This document shows positions 8,898 to 17,944 of a DNA stretch of 44,687 nucleotides, one piece after another. The stretch is from Acidobacteriota bacterium (GTDB lineage Bacteria; Acidobacteriota; Terriglobia; UBA7540). The stretch lies in the NCBI GenBank assembly GCA_902812415.1, contig CADDZJ010000021.1:1-44687 (forward strand), read 5' to 3'. Position 1 is the stretch's first letter, and each line of letters opens with the position of its first letter. The notes beneath the pieces are model-generated. The model worked only from the letters and a program-made list of their open reading frames with translations, ran no database searches and was not told where the DNA came from. The position numbers and the translations under genes are program-made.

Positions 8898-9243
8898 ATT
8901 TTAAGCTTTCCTGGCTTGGCGTAACGGAATGCATAAATCCCTCCCGGATTTTCATGGCATCGTGAGCCTTCACCTGTCATTTGAGCGGAAACCAAGAATT
9001 TCTGTATTTCGACCTATTGCGGTTTATATATGGTCGTGACATCGTCACCCCTCTTTCATGCGCTGCACGGGTGGTATCCGCTGAAAAGCCACTGTCAGCA
9101 GAACACAAAGCGCCCGGAGACCGCCCCTTGGCCTTGGGGCCCGGAGGAGTTGTCGAGCCCAAGAGCGGTCTCCAAGGCGTGAGCGCCAAGATGGGTCTGC
9201 GGTTTTCATCCTGACGAAAGTCATGGAACGGCCATCCTTCCGG
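8898..9243. other. intergenic region with a large inverted repeat, no gene seen
   Basis: The gap between the sigma-factor start and the ferritin-like gene end contains an inverted repeat with arms GGAGACCGC (9116-9124) and GCGGTCTCC (9165-9173), with smaller GC-rich palindromes inside. Short frames in both directions have no family features. It could be a repeat unit or a transcript-end hairpin; there is no T-run. Confidence 0.5.
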
Positions 9244-10419
9244 TTATCGTCCGCGGCGCGCCTTATCGGCGTCTTCGGCCAAATCACGCATCAACGCGAA
9301 GAATTCCTTCGACTGGCCGATGAAAAGTCCGTCGGCTGTTAGAGCCTCCAGCGCTCCCATCGCTGCTCCATTGGTCTCGGTGGGACGGATGATGGAACAT
9401 GCCGGAAACTTGCGGTTCAGGAACGGACACGGTTCCGGCATGATCAGATTGGCCTGGAAGTCCTCTGACTCCAGCGCGTTGAGGTTCGGAAAAACCAATT
9501 TGGTATTGGTGGGGTCGGTTAGAGGAGCCAGCATAGGCTGAACGGCGTTACCTGCCTTGTCATGCCACGTTTGAAAGTGGGCGGTTTCGGTGGGACCGAT
9601 GCTGAGCAGAATACGCAAGACCTCTGGATGGGTTACACGCTGCGCCAGCGACGGGTAGAGGCTGGTGCCGCCTTGTTCGATGAAAGCGAAGTGGAACCCC
9701 GCCGTGTTGGCGATTGCTTGCAGGTGATCGGGAGGATTGAGGTCGGCGTCGGACCGTGGAATTGCGGGAAATTGCCCCTGGCTCAGACTCGGCACTGCCT
9801 GAGGAAACTTAAAGCCGGGATTTAAGTCAGGGTTTTGTTTACGGCTGCGGTAGCGCGTATACCAACTGGTGTCGACTGTAAGCTGCATCAGGTTAGTGAG
9901 CCGTAGGATTTGATTGGCCCCTGTCGCTTTGCTGCTTGGCAGCGTTTGAAACTGCTTGAGGCTTACGGGCTCTACGCCTTTCGATTTGAGGTACTCGTTA
10001 ATGAAGGCGGCGTGACTGAACTCGTCTTCGGTATTGTCGTGGATGTACTGGGGCATGTCGCCGTCAAGCTGTTGGAGGGCTGCAGTGTAGGCTGGGTTCC
10101 CTCCAGTCGGCAGCCCGGGGAGTTCGTCGTCCGGTTGGCCATTGGGTTGGGTCTGTGCTCCACCGAGTTCGGCGTATTGCAGCCAAAGATCGCTTTCAAT
10201 GATTTCCGCCGCCGCCAGGAATCTGAGAATTGCGATATCTCCCTTGCTGAGATGACCCCTGTTTTCCTTTCGATCCTCGTCTTGCTCCTGGGCAAACACG
10301 GATAGCCCATCGGCTAACAGCCCCGCGCCGATTGCCGCGCCGCCTGCCGTGAGCATTCCTCTCTTGATGAATGAGCGTCGGCTCGCGCGACCCTTTGTTC
10401 CATCTGATATTTCCTTCAT
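9244..10419 (-). CDS. Tat-exported ferritin-like domain protein
   Basis: This 391-residue protein starts with a Tat signal (RRSFIKRG, residues 14-21) and an Ala/Gly-rich hydrophobic stretch ending at VFAQ. The rest is a ferritin-like helical bundle with carboxylate/histidine motifs typical of di-metal sites: an E in AAEIIESDLWLQY, an ExxH in EDEFSHAAF and another ExxH in ETAHFQTWHD. Such Tat-exported ferritin-like proteins are common in environmental bacteria; their reaction is generally unknown, with metal or stress-related roles proposed. A strong AGGAGG stands just before the ATG. The following minus-strand frame and the 276-base upstream gap show no recognised partner. Confidence 0.8.
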   Translation of the reverse strand: MKEISDGTKGRASRRSFIKRGMLTAGGAAIGAGLLADGLSVFAQEQDEDRKENRGHLSKGDIAILRFLAAAEIIESDLWLQYAELGGAQTQPNGQPDDELPGLPTGGNPAYTAALQQLDGDMPQYIHDNTEDEFSHAAFINEYLKSKGVEPVSLKQFQTLPSSKATGANQILRLTNLMQLTVDTSWYTRYRSRKQNPDLNPGFKFPQAVPSLSQGQFPAIPRSDADLNPPDHLQAIANTAGFHFAFIEQGGTSLYPSLAQRVTHPEVLRILLSIGPTETAHFQTWHDKAGNAVQPMLAPLTDPTNTKLVFPNLNALESEDFQANLIMPEPCPFLNRKFPACSIIRPTETNGAAMGALEALTADGLFIGQSKEFFALMRDLAEDADKARRGR

Positions 10420-10695
10420 GCTGCCTCCTTTGAGTTGTTATGAATTAAGTTTCTTTGACCCATCGCCGATTCCACGGCCAGTGTGATGATGCCGGATAAG
10501 ACGTGGCCATGTGTCATTGGATTGTTAATTAGTTGTTAGTTGTGGTACGGACGACGGAGCGCACGGCCCTGCGACACGCGCAAATCATGAAGTTCCTCGA
10601 TCCTTTGCCCTCTGCTGAGAGAAGGGAGAAACCGAGGGCTGGCGATGAGCGTGCCGCCACGAGAACCAGTTTCATATTTCGCCAGCCATTGCGGT

Positions 10696-11166
10696 TTAAC
10701 CATGTTGCTTGTTACTTCCAGCCGTAAGAATGTGAATGATCTTTTGCTCCCTGGATGCATCTTTAGGAAGGTGGAACCAGATGGTCATGCCTGATTCCCT
10801 GCTTTCGAGATTCTTGATGTAATAGGCGTTGCCCAATTTGAGGACGTTGAGTTGGCTCTGACTGAGCGAGGTCGTCCCCTGCTCGGACCTCATCGCCGTC
10901 ACGAAGAATGAACTGGTCTTGCCCTGGACGTACAGGATGGATGGGTGGGCTACCGATCCGGATAACAGGCTGATCCGATAAGCGCCAGCAGGCACGACGG
11001 CAGTTCCCCAGTGAGCCGTAAAGGGGAGAGTGAACCTGCCGTCGGCGGTCTGAGCCTGCACGATGCCTGCGGCGAAGAGCAAGGCCAGAATCGACAGAAC
11101 GAGCGATGCTAGAATGGATGGAAGCTGCTCGGCCTTGAGAATCGAACTGTGAGAATTGACTGCCAT
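10696..11166 (-). CDS. small secreted protein of unknown function
   Basis: The product has 156 residues. A signal peptide (hydrophobic ILASLVLSILALLFAAG, ending QAQT) is followed by FTLPFTAHWGTAVVPAGAYRISLL, a pattern I associate with small exported proteins repeated in Acidobacteriota genomes, and by a beta-rich tail. ATG 11166 is chosen because GGAGG lies 4 bases before it; the longer frame from 11265 has no ribosome-binding site. The function is not known. It is divergent from the winged-helix/TPR gene, with a 217-base shared upstream region. Confidence 0.7.
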   Translation of the reverse strand: MAVNSHSSILKAEQLPSILASLVLSILALLFAAGIVQAQTADGRFTLPFTAHWGTAVVPAGAYRISLLSGSVAHPSILYVQGKTSSFFVTAMRSEQGTTSLSQSQLNVLKLGNAYYIKNLESRESGMTIWFHLPKDASREQKIIHILTAGSNKQHG

Positions 11167-11383
11167 AAGACCTCCGTAGTGTAGGTTTGGTTCACGGACG
11201 AAGCGCGCTCCTCGTAAGAACCTCTCGATTAGAGGCAGCGCAGTGGCTTCACGATCCTCAGCCATTGCTCAAACTTTTATCCTCTGCTAAACTCTTGGCT
11301 ACGAGCGACTTCCGAGAAAATATCAATCTGCATTGCAAGCACGCCGTGTCATCTGAACCCGGCATTGTTGAAGGCTTTTGCAA

Positions 11384-13174
11384 ATGGTGGAAGAAGTAAG
11401 TCGAAGCATTCGAGGGTTTCGATTCGGAGTTTTCGAGCTTGACCTTCAGGCGCGCGAATTGCGGAGACGCGGCCTCAAGGTGAGGCTTCAGCAAAAGCCT
11501 CTTCAAATTCTTGAATTGCTTCTGGAAAGAGCGGGCGAGGTCGTGACCCGCAAAGACCTGCGCGAAAAATTATGGCCGGATACGTTTGTGGGATTTGACC
11601 GGAGCCTGAATACCGCCGTCAATTCCCTGCGCCGGGCATTGGGCGATTCTCCGGCGAATCCGCGGTTTGTGGAAACGCGATCGCGCTATGGCTACCGCTT
11701 TATCGCTCCCGTCGATACGACATCCTGGACGGCAGGACTCCATGCCAAAAATGGACAAACTCTGGATTCGATTGCCGTCCTTCCGTTTCAGAACTTAGGC
11801 GGCGATCCGGAAATGGAATATTTGAGCGATGGGATCACCGAGAGCCTGATTCATACGCTCTCGCAGTTGCCTGAAATTCGCGTGATGGCCCGAACGACGG
11901 TCTTTCGCTATAAAGGGAAGGAAATTGATCCGCAGATGCTGGCGCACGATCTGAACGTTCGCGCCCTGCTGATGGGAAGGATGATGCAGCGTGGAGACCT
12001 TTTGACCATCGGGGTGGAGTTGGTTGACGCTCTCAAGGGTTGGCGGCTTTGGGGCGAGCAGTATAACCGAAAATTCTCCAGCATCTTTGAAGTGCAGGAG
12101 GAAATCTCGAAAGAGATCTCTGAAAAGCTGCGGCTGCGGCTGACTGCAGATGAGAAGAAACGATTGTCGAAGCGCTATACGACAAACGCCGAGGCCTACC
12201 AGGATTATCTGAAAGGCAGATATTACTGGAACAAAATGACCGAGGAGGGCCTGAACCGAGGCATCGCTTATTTCGAGCGGGCGATCCGCCAGGACCCAGC
12301 CTTTGCGCTTCCTTATGCCGGGCTTTCCGATTCCTACGCTCTGTTTGCCTTTTTTGGCATCCGTCCGTCGAGAGAAGTGATGCCGAAAGCCGAAAAGGCG
12401 GCTCGAAAAGCGCTGGAAATGGACAACACTCTGGCAGAAGCTCATGCCTCGCTGGCCGGCATCCTGAAGTCTTTCCATTGGAATTGGGAAGAGGCCACGC
12501 AGGAATATAAACAGGCGCTGGAATTGAACCCCAATTACGCCACGGCTCACCGCTGGTATGCGGGTTTTCTCGCCGCTCTGGGAAGATCAAAGGAAGCTGC
12601 GCGAGAAATGGAGCGCGCCCGAGAATTGGATCCTCTCTCGCTGGTGATCAACATGGAAGTGGCCTGGAACTTGTATATGGCCCGCGATCATGTCCGGGCC
12701 GCTGAACAGGCCCTGAAAACATTGGAGGTGGAATCGCAGTTCTCACCCGCTTATCATGTCATGGGCCTGGCCTACGAGCAGATGGGAAAGTATCCTGAGG
12801 CGATTGCAGCGTTCCAAAGAGCGCAACAGGGATCAGTGGGAAACCCCATTGGTCTTGCCACACTAGGCTATGCTTACGGCCGGGCGAATCGCAAACCGGA
12901 AGCCAGGAAAATCCTGGGCGAGTTAAGAACACAGGCCCAACACAGCTATATTCCGCCTTATGCCTACTCCATCGTCTATCTGGGTCTGGGGGATAAAGAT
13001 CAGGGTCTCAAGTGGCTTGCAACAGCGTATGACGAACGCGATGTCTGGTTGATCTGGATTCTGTGTGATCCGCGCCTGGACCTTATCCGTCAGGAATCAG
13101 CATTCAAGGATCTCTTGCGGCAAATGAACCTGCCGACTGTAAGCCCGCCATCTGTCAATAATCGTAACACATAG
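11384..13174 (+). CDS. winged-helix (OmpR/CadC-type) DNA-binding protein with TPR repeats
   Basis: Residues of about 10-105 form an OmpR/PhoB-type winged helix (FRFGVFELDLQARELRR, then the closing RSRYGYRFIAPV). A middle domain begins SIAVLPFQNLGGDPEMEYLSDG and resembles the TolB-like N-terminal region of adenylate-cyclase-associated/CadC-like proteins. The C-terminal half is a run of TPRs (AYQDYLKGRYYWNK, then repeated A..YFERAI..DP units). There is no transmembrane helix, so unlike CadC it should be cytosolic. The ATG at 11384 has a GAAGG 9 bases upstream; a TTG two codons earlier is possible. Proteins of this architecture are abundant in Acidobacteriota. The signal sensed and its targets are unknown; the following TonB receptor is a candidate target by position only. 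Confidence 0.85.
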   Translation: MVEEVSRSIRGFRFGVFELDLQARELRRRGLKVRLQQKPLQILELLLERAGEVVTRKDLREKLWPDTFVGFDRSLNTAVNSLRRALGDSPANPRFVETRSRYGYRFIAPVDTTSWTAGLHAKNGQTLDSIAVLPFQNLGGDPEMEYLSDGITESLIHTLSQLPEIRVMARTTVFRYKGKEIDPQMLAHDLNVRALLMGRMMQRGDLLTIGVELVDALKGWRLWGEQYNRKFSSIFEVQEEISKEISEKLRLRLTADEKKRLSKRYTTNAEAYQDYLKGRYYWNKMTEEGLNRGIAYFERAIRQDPAFALPYAGLSDSYALFAFFGIRPSREVMPKAEKAARKALEMDNTLAEAHASLAGILKSFHWNWEEATQEYKQALELNPNYATAHRWYAGFLAALGRSKEAAREMERARELDPLSLVINMEVAWNLYMARDHVRAAEQALKTLEVESQFSPAYHVMGLAYEQMGKYPEAIAAFQRAQQGSVGNPIGLATLGYAYGRANRKPEARKILGELRTQAQHSYIPPYAYSIVYLGLGDKDQGLKWLATAYDERDVWLIWILCDPRLDLIRQESAFKDLLRQMNLPTVSPPSVNNRNT

Positions 13175-13459
13175 CTCCACGCACTTTGGGCAATTCTGAA
13201 TAGAACGCGAGTGACCAGGGAACAAGCTTGACCCGAAGAGTTACAATCGAGTCATGTGTCACTAGCGTTTCCGGAGAATGTGTGGTCATGGACAAGATGG
13301 CCATGCCACAATCGCGGCAGGGGAGGGTTTCCTGCACATTTGGTAATCCAAAAAGCTCTTTTTCTGATATGCTCCGAAAAACCTGGGGCACGCTTGTATG
13401 CATACTCGCAGGCGTACTCGCGTAAAAGGGTCAATTCGGAAACCAAGAGGGAGGAGAAA

Positions 13460-16400
13460 ATGACTCGACAATGGATGGGATTTCTTACCGCGTGTGTGGT
13501 TGTTTTGTCGTTTACAGTTTCCGCCGGGGCGCAGGTGACCACGGGAACAATCGTGGGCACCGTTCAGGAGCAGAGCGGCGCGGTCATTCCAGGGGCGAGG
13601 GTGACCGTGACGAATAGTGAGAAGGGCACGTCTCTGGTTTTCACAACAGACCAGAATGGTTATTACAACGCTCCTTTTCTTATTCCGGGGACCTATCAGG
13701 TAAGGGTTGCGAAGAGTGGCTTTCAGACCGCTGTGCGATCTGGCATCGTGCTTCAGGTGGATCAGCAGGTGAAAGTGGATTTCACTTTGACGTTGGGAGA
13801 AGTGACCCAGACCATCAGCGTGACGGCGGCGCCGCCCTTGGTGGAGTCACAGAGTTCTTCCCTGGGGCAAGTCATCAATCGCGCGCCGGTAGAAGAACTG
13901 CCATTGAATGGGCGAAATTTCGCTCAACTGGTGTGGTTGTCACCCGGTGTTACAACCGGTCAGATTGGAGAGAACCTTTCCGGCGCCAGCACGTTTAACC
14001 CCCGTGCCGCCTCAGACTTCAACGCTTTGGGCAGCCAGGCAAATGCCAACGCGTGGCTGGTGGACGGCATCGAGGATAACGAAGAGACGTTTAATACCGT
14101 GATGGTGCAGCCTTCGGTGGAATCCATCCAGGAATTCAAAGTGCTGACCGGCACATACTCGGCGGAATTTGGGCGGGGAGCCGGAGTGGTTTCTGTCTCC
14201 ACGCGCTCCGGGACCAATGAATTTCACGGCTCAGCGATGGATTTTCTCCGCAACACCGCGCTGAACGCGCGAAACTATTTTGCGGCCCCGACCGCGCCGA
14301 AACCGCCTTTCATCCGCAACCAATTTGAGGCGACGCTGGGCGGGCCGGCGCTGATCCCCAAAGTCTATAATGGACGCAATCACACTTTCGTCTTTCTGGA
14401 TTATTACGGCGAAAGGCAGATTCAGGGATTATCCTTCGTCAATTCCGTGCCCACAGCAGCCGTGCGGGGCGGCGACTTCAGTCAATATACAGGCAGCAAG
14501 GGCCCCATCACGATCTACAACCCATTTACAACGCAAGTGGTAAACGGCCAGATTGTGCGCCAGCCGTTTCCAGGGAATGTGATTCCTCCAAGCCTCATCA
14601 ATGCGGTGGGCCTGAGGGTGGCAAGCCTCTATCCCCTTCCGAATGCGCCAGGCAATTTCAACAACTACCTCGACACAGCCGATCGCACCATCAACGATAA
14701 CGGCGGCAACATCCGCGTGGATCACACCTTCAGCCAGAAAGACACCATGTTCGCGCGGTTCAGCTACGAGAAATATGCCTTGGTTGCTCCGCAAGGGCAG
14801 TCAGCCTGCTGCCTGCCTTCCAATCCCTCGCAAGCGCAGGAGTTTGACCTGGGACCTTACGTTGCCGGAGTGCAGGATACGACGCTTGCCGCGCAGGGGC
14901 TGGCGTTCAATGAGACTCACATCTTCCAGTCGAACATTGTGAATGAATTCCGCGCCGGATACGTCCGCACCAATCCCTATTCGACGCAGTCCGATATTGG
15001 CCATCATACCGCCACGGCGCTCGGCATCCAGAACATCAACGTGACGCGCTTCACGACCGGCATTCCCAATATTAACGTTCAGGACTTTACCGGACTGAGC
15101 GGCGGCCCGGCCTTTCTTCCCGCGAATCCCAAAGAAACCGACGAGCAACTGGAAGACGTGGTTTCCTGGATTGCTGGACGGCATCAGCTCAAGTTTGGTT
15201 TTCGGGGAGTGAACAAGGACTTCCAGCCTTTTACCAACACCAACACACGTGGCTCACTCAATTTTAACGATAATTTCACGAACGATCCCGTCACGAACAC
15301 CGGCGGCTCAGGCATCGCCACCCTGTTGCTGGGCTTTTCCACCAGCGGCTCGCGTGGATTCCTGGTGACGCCCTATTATCTTCGGGATGATGAATATGCC
15401 GCCTTCGCGCAGGATGACTGGAAGGTGAATTCGCGACTCACGCTCAACCTCGGTGTCCGGTACGACATTTTCACCGCGCCCACCGAAGAGCGTGATCGTT
15501 ACGTGAACTTTGATCCTTCGAATGACATTCTCATTTACGCTGCCGTCAACGGAACCTCGCGGTCAGGGAACGTTCAGACCCGCTACAAGAACGTGCAACC
15601 GCGCATCGGGTTCGCCTACGAGCTGACCGGCAAGACGGTGATCCGCGGGGGATACGGCATCAGCTACTTCCCTCTGATGCCTTCCGGCTCCAATTTCCTG
15701 GGCCAGCAGGTTCCCTACACGATATCGCAGAATTATAACCCTCCGGTTTTTCCGTTGGCTTCGCAGATGGCTTCTGTTCCGACGATTGCTGATCCCTTCG
15801 GCCCGCCCGTGGCCGTTCAGCCATTTACCACAGCGCAGTTGAATGCGGCCAACCCGCTGGGTTTGGGCTGGGCATTTGCCAACCAGACCCCGTACATGGA
15901 AACCTACAATTTTGACATTCAGCGCCAGCTTACCCCTACCATGCTGCTGGAAATTGCCTACGCGGGCAGCCGCGGAATTCACCTTCAGGAAGGCTATAAC
16001 ATTAACGAGGTGCAGCCAGGAAGCGGATCGCTTGCTTCACGACGGCTGATCCAGCCGCTCTCGAACGTCGCTACGATCAACTACTATTTCCCGGGTAACA
16101 TGTCGAACTACAACAGCCTTCAGGTAAAGCTCCAGAAGAATATCTCTCATGGTTTGCAGTTTCTCGCGAGCTATACTTACGCGAAGTCGCTGGACTACGC
16201 GGGCAGCAGCGCCAGCGGCGGAGGAGCAGTCGGCAATCCGCAGACTTACACCGACCGGAAGGCAGGTTACGGCCCATCCGGATTCGACATCACCCATCGT
16301 TTCGTGGGAAGTTGGGTTTATCTGCTGCCTTTCGGGCAAGGACAGCGCCTTGTTACCTCAAATGCCTTCCTGAGCCGCTTGGTGGGCGGGTGGGAGTTTG

Positions 16401-16822
16401 ACGGCATCTCCACTTTGGAAAGCGGGTTTCCGTTCAGCCTCACTTTGAATCAGGGAGTGAACCACGGCGCGCCGAGTTGGCCCAATCGAATTTGCAGCGG
16501 AACGCTTGCCAATCCTGACCCTTCTCGCTGGTACAACACAGCCTGCTTTGTGGCGCCGCCGCCCGATACTTATGGAAACGTTTCCCGTGGAGTGCTGCGC
16601 GGCCCTGATCTGGTGGATTTTGACGTTTCGCTCGTTAAGAACACGAAGCTCAAAGAGAGGTTTAACCTACAGTTCCGAGCTGATGCTTTCAATCTATTCA
16701 ACACGCCGTCGTTCTCGGTTGCCGGAATCAATACCGCGATCGGCTCGCCAACCGCTGGCAGAATTACAAGCACCAACATTGATAACCGCGAGTTCCAACT
16801 GGCCTTGAAGCTGCTTTTCTGA
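13460..16822 (+). CDS. TonB-dependent receptor, Oar-like with carboxypeptidase-regulatory-like domain
   Basis: This outer-membrane protein has 1120 residues. A signal peptide ends near SAGAQ. Residues of about 28-110 form a carboxypeptidase-regulatory-like beta-sandwich (GTIVGTVQEQSGAVIPGARV, then GYYNAPFLIPGTYQVRV). Next come a plug-like region (LPLNGRNFAQL, then WLVDGIEDNE) and a long beta-barrel ending in aromatic FQLALKLLF. Such receptors import glycans or other large ligands, driven by TonB. ATG 13460 is preceded by GGAGG. It is followed on the same strand by the RraA-like and enolase-superfamily genes, so the ligand may be a sugar acid or its polymer (inference). Confidence 0.92.
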   Translation: MTRQWMGFLTACVVVLSFTVSAGAQVTTGTIVGTVQEQSGAVIPGARVTVTNSEKGTSLVFTTDQNGYYNAPFLIPGTYQVRVAKSGFQTAVRSGIVLQVDQQVKVDFTLTLGEVTQTISVTAAPPLVESQSSSLGQVINRAPVEELPLNGRNFAQLVWLSPGVTTGQIGENLSGASTFNPRAASDFNALGSQANANAWLVDGIEDNEETFNTVMVQPSVESIQEFKVLTGTYSAEFGRGAGVVSVSTRSGTNEFHGSAMDFLRNTALNARNYFAAPTAPKPPFIRNQFEATLGGPALIPKVYNGRNHTFVFLDYYGERQIQGLSFVNSVPTAAVRGGDFSQYTGSKGPITIYNPFTTQVVNGQIVRQPFPGNVIPPSLINAVGLRVASLYPLPNAPGNFNNYLDTADRTINDNGGNIRVDHTFSQKDTMFARFSYEKYALVAPQGQSACCLPSNPSQAQEFDLGPYVAGVQDTTLAAQGLAFNETHIFQSNIVNEFRAGYVRTNPYSTQSDIGHHTATALGIQNINVTRFTTGIPNINVQDFTGLSGGPAFLPANPKETDEQLEDVVSWIAGRHQLKFGFRGVNKDFQPFTNTNTRGSLNFNDNFTNDPVTNTGGSGIATLLLGFSTSGSRGFLVTPYYLRDDEYAAFAQDDWKVNSRLTLNLGVRYDIFTAPTEERDRYVNFDPSNDILIYAAVNGTSRSGNVQTRYKNVQPRIGFAYELTGKTVIRGGYGISYFPLMPSGSNFLGQQVPYTISQNYNPPVFPLASQMASVPTIADPFGPPVAVQPFTTAQLNAANPLGLGWAFANQTPYMETYNFDIQRQLTPTMLLEIAYAGSRGIHLQEGYNINEVQPGSGSLASRRLIQPLSNVATINYYFPGNMSNYNSLQVKLQKNISHGLQFLASYTYAKSLDYAGSSASGGGAVGNPQTYTDRKAGYGPSGFDITHRFVGSWVYLLPFGQGQRLVTSNAFLSRLVGGWEFDGISTLESGFPFSLTLNQGVNHGAPSWPNRICSGTLANPDPSRWYNTACFVAPPPDTYGNVSRGVLRGPDLVDFDVSLVKNTKLKERFNLQFRADAFNLFNTPSFSVAGINTAIGSPTAGRITSTNIDNREFQLALKLLF

Positions 16823-16900
16823 CCCTTATCCCATTACGGAGGGCAGAAGGTGGCCTGGGGGCAACCCCTGTCAAATCTCGTGTGTTACCCCTTATTTTTT

Positions 16901-16909
16901 TGGTATACT
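16901..16909 (+). promoter_or_regulatory. putative extended -10 promoter of the RraA-like gene
   Basis: TGG followed by TATACT (16904-16909) gives an extended -10 in an AT-rich stretch, 29 bases before the ATG at 16938. No convincing -35 is seen. It suggests that the sugar-acid genes have their own promoter separate from the receptor gene. Confidence 0.4.
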
Positions 16910-16937
16910 CTCACGCTCTTACGGAGGAAACGGATGT

Positions 16938-17861
16938 ATGAGAAAGCATTTCTCGTTATGGCTGCTGGTTATTTTGATGCTCGGCGCAAGCGCCTGCGGA
17001 TGGTCTCAGCTTGGAATGTTTTCAAAAGAACAGCTTATTGAGTTTACGCCCGCATGGCACGGCGAACGCTTTCCGGACGGACGGCCCGAGGTTCCCGATT
17101 CGGTTTTACAACGTCTGAAGGACGCAACGGCTGAAGAAGCCTGGGAAGTCTTGCAGAAGGCAGGCTATCGCAACCAATTCGCGGGCGGCTGGAAGGTGAT
17201 TAACCCTTCAGAGCAGAGACTGATTGGCCGGGTGGTGACAGCGGTGTTTATGCCTTATCGCCCCGATGTGGATTCGGTGATCAGGGCCAACGCCGAAAAG
17301 GAAGGTCGCCACGCCCGAGGGGAGAATTCCTGGATCATTGATACGCTCAAGCCGGGCGACGTGATGGTGGTTGATCTCTTCGGAAAGATCAAAGATGGCA
17401 CCATTATCGGCTCCAATCTTGGCACGTCGGTTGCCACCAAGGAACGCAGCGGGCTTCCCATCGACGGGCTGATCGTGGAGGGCTCGGTGCGCGATACTGC
17501 CGAGATCGAGGATATCAAAGGGTTCGAGGTTTTCAGCCGCGGAACCGATCCTTCGGCGTTAAGGAACGTGATGCTGATGGGAATCAACGTGCCGATCCGG
17601 ATTGGCCAGACAACGGTGATGCCCGGTGACGTGGCCGTGAGCGATCCGGAGGGGATCACTTTCATCCCGGCGCAACTCGCCGAACCAGTGGCTGACCATG
17701 CTGAACTGGACCATCTGATTGATGATTGGGGAGAGATGATGCTGCGCGAGCAGAAGTACACCCCGGGTCAGATTGACGGCCGTTGGACCAACGAAATGAT
17801 CGATGAGTTCAATCGTTGGGCGGCGTCGAAAGGATCGAAGCTTCGACTCCAAAAACATTAA
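16938..17861 (+). CDS. exported RraA-family protein (HMG/oxaloacetate-type aldolase-like)
   Basis: This 307-residue protein has an N-terminal signal (hydrophobic LWLLVILMLGASAC) with a possible lipobox at ASAC. The core from about residue 130 matches the RraA fold: LKPGDVMVVD, then a Gly-rich turn, DGLIVEGSVRD (the Arg-Asp pair used by class II pyruvate aldolases of this family), and MPGDVAVSDPEGITFIP. Known members are RNase E regulators or 4-hydroxy-4-methyl-2-oxoglutarate/oxaloacetate-cleaving enzymes in the cytoplasm, so the export signal is unusual. GGAGG lies 10 bases upstream of the ATG. It lies 83 bases before a Tat-signal enolase-superfamily gene, suggesting successive steps on the same acid sugar (inference). 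Confidence 0.75.
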   Translation: MRKHFSLWLLVILMLGASACGWSQLGMFSKEQLIEFTPAWHGERFPDGRPEVPDSVLQRLKDATAEEAWEVLQKAGYRNQFAGGWKVINPSEQRLIGRVVTAVFMPYRPDVDSVIRANAEKEGRHARGENSWIIDTLKPGDVMVVDLFGKIKDGTIIGSNLGTSVATKERSGLPIDGLIVEGSVRDTAEIEDIKGFEVFSRGTDPSALRNVMLMGINVPIRIGQTTVMPGDVAVSDPEGITFIPAQLAEPVADHAELDHLIDDWGEMMLREQKYTPGQIDGRWTNEMIDEFNRWAASKGSKLRLQKH

Positions 17862-17944
17862 CCTGTCGCGAGTCAAAATCAACGTGGCACATCAACTTTT
17901 GAACTGTCGATGGTTCAGTGGCTTCGGCTTATGCAGGAGGACTC

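Noticed and set aside
13228-13260. TTGACC as a promoter for the first TonB receptor
   Set aside because: No -10 hexamer at 16-18 bases; the only TACAAT is 8 bases away.
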